This document shows positions 21,731 through 28,461 of a stretch of DNA of 28,461 nucleotides, one piece after another; within the stretch, counting starts at the first letter, position 1; the number at the start of each line of letters is the position of its first letter. The DNA is from Bacillota bacterium (GTDB lineage: Bacteria > Bacillota > Sulfobacillia > Thermaerobacterales > RSA17), in the NCBI GenBank assembly GCA_017577485.1, contig PKRI01000028.1, positions 1 to 28,461 of the forward strand, written 5' to 3'. The position numbers were made by a program, and so were the translations under genes. Under the pieces are notes generated by a model that did not search any database, had not been told where the DNA came from, and was given only the letters and a program-made list of their open reading frames with translations.

Positions 21731-24132
21731 TGGCGCTGCCCATTGAGCCCCGGCCCGCGCAGCCCGGCAGGGTGCTGGGCCGGGTGGTCCGCCGCAAGGA
21801 GGACCCGCGCCTGATCACCGGCACCGGCAGTTACGTGGACGACCTGCGCCTGCCCGGCATGCTCCACATGGCGGTGGTCCGGTCGCCCCACGCCCACGCC
21901 CGCATCACCGGCATCGACACCGGCCGCGCCCGCAGCATGCCGGGGGTCCGCGCCGTCATCACCGGTGAAGAAGTCAAGGACCTGTGCGGTCCCATGCCCG
22001 TAGGCTGGTCCCTGCAGGGGCTGAAGGCGCCCGTCAAGTACCCGCTGGCCCTCGACCGGGTCCGGCACGTCGGTGAGGCCGTGGCCGTGGTGGTGGCCGA
22101 ATCGCCCGCTGCCGCCGCCGATGGGGCCGAGGCCGTCCAGGTGGGGTACGAGCCCCTGCCCGCCGTCACCGACCCCGAGGCGGCCATGCAGGACGGGTCC
22201 CCCCTGGTGTGGGACGACGTGCCCAACAACATCGCCGCCCGCTTCCCGCTGTCCGGCGGCGATATCGAGGACGCCTTCCGCAAGGCCGATCGGGTGGTCA
22301 AGCTGCGCCTGGTCAACCAGCGCCTGGTCCCGGTGCCCATGGAGCCGCGGGGCGTCGTGGCCCAGGCCCATCCGATCAGCGGGGAACTGACGCTGTGGTC
22401 CTCGACGCAGATCCCCCACATCCTGCACGCTCTGCTCCCGGGCCTGCTCAACGTGCCCGAGACCCGCGTGCGGATCGTGGCGCCCGACGTGGGCGGCGGC
22501 TTCGGCTGCAAGCTGAACCTCTACGCCGAGGAGATCCTGGCTGGGGCCCTGTCGCTGAAGCTGGGCCGGCCCGTCAAGTGGATCGAGCGCCGCAGCGAGC
22601 ACTTCATGGCCACCATCCACGGCCGGGACCAGATCAACCACGTGGAGGCGGCCGTTTCCGGCGACGGGCGCATCCTGGGCATCCGAGCCAGGATCATCGC
22701 CGACATCGGCGCCTACCATCAGCTGCTGACGCCGGCCATCCCGACCTTCACGCCCTTCATGATGAGCGGCGTGTACGCCATCCCCGCCCTGGACGTGGAG
22801 GTCATCGAGGTCTTCACGAATAAGACGCCCACCGACGCCTACCGGGGCGCCGGCCGGCCCGAGGCCACCTACCTGCTGGAGCGCCTGGTGGACACGGTGG
22901 CCCGGGAGTTGGGCCTGGATCCGGTGGAGGTCCGGCGGCGGAACTTCATCAAGGCGGACCAGTTCCCGTACAACACGGTTTCGGGCCTCACCTACGACAG
23001 CGGCGACTACGAGGGCGCGCTCAACAAGCTCCTGGAGAAGATCGACTACGAGGGCTTCCGGCGCCAGCAGCAGGAGGCTCGGCAGCAGGGGCGCCTGCTG
23101 GGCATCGGCTTCTCCACCTACGTGGAGATCTGCGGCCTGGCGCCGTCGCGGATCTGGGGAGCCCTGGGCGCCGGCATCGGCGGTTGGGAGAGCGCCACGG
23201 TGCGCATCTCGCCGGCCGGCCGGGTCACCGTGGTCACCGGCACCTCGCCCCACGGGCAGGGCCACCAGACCTCGTGGTCCCAGATCGTGGCCGAGACCCT
23301 GGGCGTCAATTACGAGGACGTGGAGGTCCTGCACGGCGACACCGCCGTGGCGCCCCACGGGCTCGACACCTACGGTAGCCGCTCCGCCGCGGTGGGCGGC
23401 ACCGCCGTGTACATGGCGTCGGTCAAGCTGCGGGAGAAGGCCCGGCGCATCGCGGCCCACGTCCTGGAGGCCACGGTGGACGACGTGGAGTTCCAGGTGG
23501 TCGACGGGCAGGGACGGTTCCACGTCAAGGGTGCGCCCCAGCGCCACGTGACCCTGGCCCAGGTGGCGGCCGCCGCCTTCACTGCCCACAACCTGCCCGA
23601 CGACGTGGAGCCCGGCATGGAGGCTACGGTCTTCTACGATCCCACCAATTTCACCTATCCCTTCGGGGCCCACGCCTGCATCGTCGAGGTCGACCCCGAG
23701 GACGGCCGGGTGAAGATCCTGCGGTACGTGGCCGTGGACGACTGCGGCAACGTCATCAACCCGCAGCTGGTGGAAGGGCAGGTCCACGGCGGCCTGGCTC
23801 AGGGCATCGCCCAGGCCCTGTACGAGGGCGTCGTGTATGACGAGCAGGGCCAGCTGCTGACGGCCTCGCTCACCGACTACGCGGTGCCCACGGCGGCCGA
23901 CCTGCCGTCTTTCGAGACGGACCGGACCGTGACGCCGTCGCCCACCAACCCGCTGGGTGTCAAGGGCGTCGGCGAGGCCGGCACCATCGGGTCCACCCCG
24001 TGCGTGGTCAACGCCGTCATCGACGCCCTGGCGCACCTGGGCGTCCGGCACATCGACATGCCGCTGCGGCCGTCCAGGGTGTGGGCGGCCATCCAGCAGG
24101 CCAAGGCTTCCGGAGGGGGGCAACCGGCATGA
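21730..24132 (+). CDS. Molybdenum hydroxylase large subunit, form II CoxL-like
   Basis: This 800-residue catalytic subunit binds molybdopterin cytosine dinucleotide. Conserved parts are RVVRRKEDPRLITGTGSYVDD, GGGFGCKLNLYAEEI, the active-site loop TDAYRGAGRPEATYL (AYRGAGR at 370-376), GHQTSWSQIVAETLG, GSRSAAVGG and the catalytic Glu in GVKGVGEAGTIG (Glu749). Genuine form I CO dehydrogenases have AYxCSFR with the Cu-binding Cys; here the form II signature is present. The enzyme is therefore more likely a hydroxylase of another small substrate (aldehyde, purine, N-heterocycle or unknown), although some form II enzymes have been linked to slow CO use. The start is coupled to the small subunit, and the stop overlaps the medium subunit start (ATGA). 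Confidence 0.94.
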
Positions 24133-25004
24133 TCCCGGCCGCCTTCGCGTACCACCGCGCGTCCAGCGTGGATGAAGCGGTGCGGCTGCTGCAGGAACTG
24201 GGCGACGACGCCCGGGTGCTGGCCGGCGGGCACAGCCTGCTGCCCGCCATGAAGCTGCGGCTGGCCCGCCCGGGCGCCGTGGTCGACATCGGCCGCATCG
24301 AAGGGCTGCGGGGCATCCGCCGCCAGGTGGACCACGTGGAAGTGGGTGCCCTCACCCGGCACGCCGACCTGGCCGCGGCCCGCCTGCCCGCGGGCCTGGA
24401 GGCGCTGGCCGAATGCGCCGACCGCATTGCCGACCCGCAGGTCCGGCGCCGGGGCACCATCGGCGGCAGCCTCTGCCACGCCGACCCATCGGCCGACTGG
24501 CCGGCGGCGGTCCTGGCCCTGGAGGGCCAACTGGTGCTGGTGGGTCCCGGCGGTGAGCGGGTTGTGCCGGCCGCCGAGTGGTTCGTGGCGCCGTTCATGA
24601 CGGCGCTGCAGCCTGGCGAGATCCTGACGGCCATTCGCTTCCCGGTGCCGCAGGCCCGCAGCGGCAGCGCCTACCTGAAGCTGGCCCGCAAGGCCTCGGA
24701 CTTCGCCATCGTGGGCGCGGCCGCCCGGGTCACCGTGGACGGCTCCGGTCGCTGCACCGGCGCGGCGGTGGGCGTCACCGGCGTCGGTGATGTGCCGTAC
24801 CGGGCCACCGCGGTGGAGGACCTGCTGGTGGGCCGGGTCCTGGACGACCAGGTCATCGCCGAGGCGGCCGCGCGGGCGGTGGAAGGCGTCGACCCCGTCA
24901 GCGACGTCCACGCCGGGGCCGAGTACCGCGCCCAGGTGGCGCAGGTCTACGTCCGCCGGGCCGTGCAGGAGGCCCTGGGCCGGGCGCTGAGCCAGCCGGC
25001 ATAA
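24129..25004 (+). CDS. Molybdenum hydroxylase medium subunit (FAD), CoxM-like
   Basis: This 291-residue FAD subunit completes the heterotrimer with the two preceding products. It begins IPAAFAYHRASSVDEAVRLL and carries the two FAD pyrophosphate motifs (VLAGGHSLLPAMKLRLARP and RRRGTIGGSLCHADPSADWP), then the CO dehydrogenase flavoprotein C-terminal domain (FAPF-like VAPFMTALQPGEILTAI, YLKLARKASDFAIVGAAARV). The ATG overlaps the large-subunit stop as ATGA. The gene order small-large-medium differs from the medium-small-large order of the classical Oligotropha cox operon. A possible terminator hairpin follows. Confidence 0.94.
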   Translation: MIPAAFAYHRASSVDEAVRLLQELGDDARVLAGGHSLLPAMKLRLARPGAVVDIGRIEGLRGIRRQVDHVEVGALTRHADLAAARLPAGLEALAECADRIADPQVRRRGTIGGSLCHADPSADWPAAVLALEGQLVLVGPGGERVVPAAEWFVAPFMTALQPGEILTAIRFPVPQARSGSAYLKLARKASDFAIVGAAARVTVDGSGRCTGAAVGVTGVGDVPYRATAVEDLLVGRVLDDQVIAEAAARAVEGVDPVSDVHAGAEYRAQVAQVYVRRAVQEALGRALSQPA

Positions 25005-25034
25005 GGCGGCCCGGCGGCTGGGCTGGGTTTCCGG

Positions 25035-25051
25035 GCCGGCGGCCCGCCGGC
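25035..25051 (+). terminator. Possible hairpin after the medium subunit gene
   Basis: GCCGGCG and CGCCGGC with a three-base loop form a perfect 7-bp stem about 30 bases after the stop. There is no T-run, and such stems are frequent in GC-rich DNA. Confidence 0.3.
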
Positions 25052-25118
25052 GGCCGTCCTGCCCCTTGAGGGCCTGAGATGCTGACCAGCGTCCGGGGGC
25101 TCGCCGGCCCCGGCTCCG

Positions 25119-25130
25119 TGATACGATGGG
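25119..25130 (+). promoter_or_regulatory. Extended -10 promoter before the coxE-like gene
   Basis: TGATACGATGGG (TGn plus TACGAT at 25122-25127) matches the motif before moaA. It lies 20 bases before GTG 25148, so the leader would be very short. There is no good -35. Confidence 0.4.
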
Positions 25131-25147
25131 ATCGGGAGCGAGAGCCG

Positions 25148-26293
25148 GTGAGCCCTCGGACGATTTCGAGCCACATGTCCCGGTTCGCCCGCACCCTCCG
25201 ACGCTTCGGGTTTCCGGCGGGCCCCGACGCGGTGCTGGACGGGCTCCGCGCCCTGGACCACATCCACCTGATGCGCCGCGACGACGTCAAGGCGGCGCTG
25301 CGGGCCGTGTTCGTGGACGCGCCGGAGCGGGTGCCGCTGTTCGACGCGCTCTTCGACCGCATCTGGGGCGGGACCGGGGTCATCCAGGTGGAACCTCCCG
25401 CCCCGGAGCAAGACCAGCAGCCTTTGGGGCTGGCGGACGACGAGGGCACCGGCCGGGATCCCGAAACCATCCCGGTGGGCAGCGACGAGGAGGACGAGGA
25501 CGAGGCCGAGGGCGAGGCGGCGCCGGAGGTCGTGGCCTACACGCCCCGGGAAACGCTGCTCAAGCGGGACTTCGCCGAGATCGGCACCGCCGACCTGCCC
25601 GAACTGCGCCGCCTGGCGGAGCGGGTGGCCCGCAGGCTGGCCACCCGGTTCTCGCGCCGCACCCGGCCGGCGAGGCGCGGCATCCGTCCCGACGTGCGCC
25701 GCTCGCTGCGGCGGGCCCTGCGCCACGGGGGCGACGTCCTCGACCTGGTCTACCAGGCCCGCCGCCTGCGCCGCACCCGCCTGACCGTCCTGTGCGATGT
25801 CAGCGGGTCCATGGAAGTCTACGCCCGCTTCCTTCTGCAGTTTCTCTACGCGCTGCAGCAGGTGGCCGGCAGCCGGGTGGAAAGCTTTGTCTTCAGCACC
25901 CGCCTGGCGCGCATCACCCCCATCCTGCGGGGCACCGATGCGGACCTGGCCGTGTCGCGGGCCGTGGCGGCCACCGCCCACTGGGGCGGCGGCACCCGCA
26001 TCGGTCGCTGCCTGGCCGACTTCTACCGGGAGTACGGCCGCGAAACCGTGGACGGCGACACAGTCCTGATGATCCTGAGCGACGGCCTGGACACGGGGGA
26101 CGTGACCCTGCTGGCGGAACAAATGCAGCGCCTGCAGCGCCTGGCCCGGCGGGTCATCTGGCTCAACCCGCTGGCGGGGGACCCGCGGTACGAGCCGCTG
26201 GCCATGGGGATGCGGGCCGCGCTGCCCTACGTGGACGTGCTGGCCCCGGCCCACAACCTGGAGAGCCTGCTGGCGCTGGAGCGATACCTGTGA
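25148..26293 (+). CDS. CoxE-like VWA-domain protein
   Basis: This 381-residue protein has an N-terminal helical part (MSRFARTLRRFGFPAGPDAVL, DDVKAALRAVFVDAPERVPLFDALF), a long acidic stretch (DEEDEDEAEGEAA, about 115-130), a basic region (RRTRPARRGIRPDVRRSLRR) and a C-terminal von Willebrand A domain with MIDAS DVSGSM (Asp217) and LSDGLDTGD. CoxE works with the AAA+ protein CoxD in inserting or maturing the metal centre of the hydroxylase. GTG 25148 is chosen with GGGAGCGAGAG upstream; ATG 25178 (MSRFART) is possible but has no site. It is followed after seven bases by the MoxR/CoxD gene, so the pair acts together. Confidence 0.9.
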   Translation: MSPRTISSHMSRFARTLRRFGFPAGPDAVLDGLRALDHIHLMRRDDVKAALRAVFVDAPERVPLFDALFDRIWGGTGVIQVEPPAPEQDQQPLGLADDEGTGRDPETIPVGSDEEDEDEAEGEAAPEVVAYTPRETLLKRDFAEIGTADLPELRRLAERVARRLATRFSRRTRPARRGIRPDVRRSLRRALRHGGDVLDLVYQARRLRRTRLTVLCDVSGSMEVYARFLLQFLYALQQVAGSRVESFVFSTRLARITPILRGTDADLAVSRAVAATAHWGGGTRIGRCLADFYREYGRETVDGDTVLMILSDGLDTGDVTLLAEQMQRLQRLARRVIWLNPLAGDPRYEPLAMGMRAALPYVDVLAPAHNLESLLALERYL

Positions 26294-26300
26294 CGGAGCG

Positions 26301-27239
26301 ATGCCCGTGACCGTGAACGTCGAGGAATTGACGGTAGAGAAGGTCCAGGAACTGCTGGCCGGCCAGCGCTACGTGGCCGACCGCGACCTGGCCACCGCCG
26401 TGTACCTGTCGCTGGTGCTGGGCAAACCCCTGCTGGTGGAGGGGCCGGCCGGCGTGGGCAAGACCGAGATCGCCAAGGCCCTGGCGGCGGCCCTGGACAC
26501 GCGGCTGATCCGGCTGCAGTGCTATGAGGGGCTGGACGCCCACACCGCCCTGTACGAGTGGAACTACGCCAAGCAGATCCTGCGGATCCGGCTGGAGGAG
26601 TCGGCCGGCACCGCCGGGCGCAGCCTGGAAGAGCGGGAGCGCAGCATCTTCAGCGAGGAATTCCTGCTGGAGCGTCCCCTGCTGGCGGCCCTGCGCCAGC
26701 CCGACCGCTCGCCGGTCCTGCTGATCGACGAACTGGACCGGGCCGACAGTGAGTTCGACGCCTTCCTGCTGGAGGTGCTTTCGGACTTCCAGGTGACCAT
26801 CCCGGAACTGGGCACCATCCAGGCCCGGCACCGGCCCCACGTGATCATCACGTCCAACCGCACCCGGGAGTTGAGCGACGCCGTCCGCCGCCGCTGCCTC
26901 TACCTGTGGATCGACTATCCGTCGCCGGAGAAGGAGCGGGCGGTCATCGAGGCCCGGCTGCCGGGCATCGACGCCCGCCTGGCCCGGCAGATCTGCCAGT
27001 TCATGCAGCAGGTCCGGCGCATGGACCTCGACAAGTTGCCCGGGACCGCCGAGACCCTGGACTGGGCCCGGGCGCTGGTGCTGATGCATGTGGACGCCCT
27101 GGAACCCGAGGTGATCGAACCCATGCTAGGGCTCATCGTCAAGACCAACGGCGACGTGCAGCGGCTGCGCCGCGCGCTGCACGACGGGGAACTGGTGCTG
27201 GCGGCGGCCCCGGCCCAGGAGGTGGGGAGCGATGGCTGA
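26301..27239 (+). CDS. MoxR/CoxD-type AAA+ ATPase
   Basis: This 312-residue cytosolic AAA+ chaperone has Walker A GPAGVGKT (48-55), the family segment RLQCYEGLDAHTALYEWNYA, Walker B VLLIDELDRAD (about 139-149), sensor 1 HVIITSNRTRELSDAVRRRC and the arginine-finger region. This is the CoxD branch of MoxR proteins, which with a VWA partner (CoxE, just upstream) remodels the apo-enzyme so that the Mo centre gains its sulfur or other ligand. ATG 26301 has GGAG only two bases before it; GTG 26307 has the same site at eight bases and is an equally good start. The end overlaps the XdhC-like gene by eight bases. Confidence 0.92.
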   Translation: MPVTVNVEELTVEKVQELLAGQRYVADRDLATAVYLSLVLGKPLLVEGPAGVGKTEIAKALAAALDTRLIRLQCYEGLDAHTALYEWNYAKQILRIRLEESAGTAGRSLEERERSIFSEEFLLERPLLAALRQPDRSPVLLIDELDRADSEFDAFLLEVLSDFQVTIPELGTIQARHRPHVIITSNRTRELSDAVRRRCLYLWIDYPSPEKERAVIEARLPGIDARLARQICQFMQQVRRMDLDKLPGTAETLDWARALVLMHVDALEPEVIEPMLGLIVKTNGDVQRLRRALHDGELVLAAAPAQEVGSDG

Positions 27240-28461
27240 AGCGCCGGAGGTCAGGGCCGCCCTGGAGCGGGCCCGGGCCGAGGGGCGCCGGGCCGCGCTG
27301 GCCACGGTGGTCCACGTGGCCGGCTCTGCGTACCGGCGCGAGGGTGCCAGGATGGTGGTCCTGGACGACGGCTCGCGCTACGGCATGATCAGCGGCGGCT
27401 GCCTGGAGGATGCCGTGGCCGACGCGGCGCGGCAGGTGCTCCAGACCGGCCGGCCGCAGCTGCTCCGCTACGACATGACCGCGGACGACGACGTGGTCTG
27501 GGGCCTGGGCCTGGGCTGCAACGGCGTGATCGATGTGTATGTGGAGCCGGTGGAGGCGGGCGCGGCCGGTGCGGAGAGCGAGGCCGGCGGTGGCGCTGTT
27601 CCTGGCGCGGCCGGCCACCGCGAACGCCGGGCCGTGGTGACGGTGGTGCGGGGCCGCCAGGGCGGGCCCGAGACCGGGGCCCGCATGGTCGTCTACGCCG
27701 ACCGGGTGGAGGGGACGCTGGGTGACCCCGACCTGGACGCGGCCGCCGCCGCCGACGCCCGCCGGATGATGGAAGAGGGCGCGTCCCAGTCCCTGCTCTA
27801 CACATACCGCGGCGGGCGCCTGGATCCCGAGGCGGTGGTGCGGCGGCGCCGGGACGTGCTGGAGGCCGGCCCGGAACACGTGCAGGTGGCGATCCAGAGC
27901 ATTGTGCCGCCGCCGGTTCTGCTGATCTTCGGGGCGGGGCACGACGCGATTCCCCTGGCGCGCTACGGCCATGAGGCCGGCTTCCGGGTCATCGTGGTGG
28001 ACAGTCGCCGCGCCTACGCCACGCCGGAGCGCTTCCCCGAGGCCGACCGGGTCATCCACGCGCATCCCGACGAGGCCCTCGACCACGTGACCATCGACCG
28101 CTACACCTACGTGGTGGTCATGACCCACAACTTCAACCACGACCGGGACATCCTGCGGGCGATCTGGGGTCAGCCGTACGCGTACCTGGGGGTCCTGGGC
28201 CCCTGGGACCGCACGCGCCAGCTGCTGGAAGCGCTGCGCTCCGGGGAAGGCGTCCGGGACCTCGGCGGGGACGCCGCTGCCGGCGGGGCCGGGGGCGTGG
28301 ACGTGGACGCCCACCTGGACCGCCTGTACCGCCCCCTCGGCCTGGGCATCGGCGCCGCAGGGCCCGGGCAGATCGCCATCGCCGTCCTCCCCGAGATCCC
28401 GGCGGGGCGGGACCGCCGGGCCCGCGGCCTCCCTCGCCTCCGCCCGGGGCCGTCTCCTTTA
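27232..28461 (+). CDS. XdhC/CoxF-family Mo-hydroxylase maturation factor (partial at right edge)
   Basis: This frame is open to the window end, giving 410 codons. ATG 27232 has GGTGGGGAG upstream and overlaps the AAA+ gene by eight bases. The N-terminal XdhC_CoxI domain reads ALATVVHVAGSAYRREGARM and YGMISGGCLEDAVADAARQV (SGGCLE from residue 54), GLGLGCNGVIDVYVEPV. The C-terminal Rossmann domain reads VLLIFGAGHDAIPLARYGHE (from about 230), VIVVDSRRAY, YTYVVVMTHNFNHD and LGVLGP. The family end RPLGLGIGAAGPGQIAIAVL is reached, so only a short tail is missing. XdhC binds molybdenum cofactor, protects its sulfurated form and hands it to the hydroxylase. The linker insert AGAAGAESEAGGGAVPGAAG is low-complexity. 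Confidence 0.92.
   Translation, partial: MAEAPEVRAALERARAEGRRAALATVVHVAGSAYRREGARMVVLDDGSRYGMISGGCLEDAVADAARQVLQTGRPQLLRYDMTADDDVVWGLGLGCNGVIDVYVEPVEAGAAGAESEAGGGAVPGAAGHRERRAVVTVVRGRQGGPETGARMVVYADRVEGTLGDPDLDAAAAADARRMMEEGASQSLLYTYRGGRLDPEAVVRRRRDVLEAGPEHVQVAIQSIVPPPVLLIFGAGHDAIPLARYGHEAGFRVIVVDSRRAYATPERFPEADRVIHAHPDEALDHVTIDRYTYVVVMTHNFNHDRDILRAIWGQPYAYLGVLGPWDRTRQLLEALRSGEGVRDLGGDAAAGGAGGVDVDAHLDRLYRPLGLGIGAAGPGQIAIAVLPEIPAGRDRRARGLPRLRPGPSPL

Overview
The window is very GC-rich, densely coded DNA. It has many GTG and TTG starts, strong purine-rich (GGAGG-type) ribosome binding sites and short intergenic spaces. Gene content (archaeal-type dUTPase, protein disulfide oxidoreductase, a di-myo-inositol-phosphate solute pathway, Mo-hydroxylases, ADP-forming acyl-CoA synthetase) suggests a thermophilic aerobic bacterium. 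A high-GC deep Firmicutes lineage of the Thermaerobacter/Symbiobacterium kind is my best guess, made from gene content and codon bias only. I saw no rRNA, tRNA, CRISPR array, transposase or phage gene.

Layout. 1-4.6 kb: housekeeping and redox genes: a DinB-fold protein cut by the left edge, a DUF2892 membrane protein, panB and a CBS-pair protein on the minus strand, then proline dehydrogenase and a glutaredoxin-like protein disulfide oxidoreductase on the plus strand. 4.8-5.75 kb: a Pro-rich putative lipoprotein and a small HAD hydrolase on the minus strand. 6.1-8.4 kb: an ECF sigma factor gene, frameshifted in this sequence, translationally coupled to a membrane-anchored anti-sigma/RseB-like protein.

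8.4-9.9 kb is the anomalous stretch. A strong hairpin is followed by about 570 bases without a gene. This holds four copies of a CCGTGCA-type motif placed exactly symmetrically about one point. Next come a 5' fragment of an ABC ATPase gene and a response-regulator gene broken by an internal deletion and a frameshift. 9.9-13.6 kb is a minus-strand peptide/nickel-type ABC importer operon (binding lipoprotein and two permeases, no ATPase). 13.7-16.0 kb is a fused ADP-forming acyl-CoA synthetase on the minus strand, divergent from moaA (16.2-17.3 kb).

17.6-20.8 kb is a minus-strand cluster transcribed as inositol-1-phosphate synthase, then a fused CTP:inositol-1-P cytidylyltransferase/CDP-alcohol phosphotransferase, then a dUTPase-like gene. 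The first two make up most of the route to di-myo-inositol phosphate, a heat and salt protectant. A well-formed promoter lies upstream. Divergent from it, 21.2-28.46 kb is a molybdenum hydroxylase locus: small (Fe-S), large (Mo) and medium (FAD) subunits, then CoxE-like (VWA), MoxR/CoxD-like (AAA+) and XdhC-like maturation proteins. The last runs off the right edge. The large subunit has the form II signature AYRGAGR rather than the Cys-containing signature of true CO dehydrogenases, so its substrate is open. moaA, needed for the molybdenum cofactor, lies nearby and has the same extended -10 motif (TGnTACGATGGG) as the coxE-like gene.
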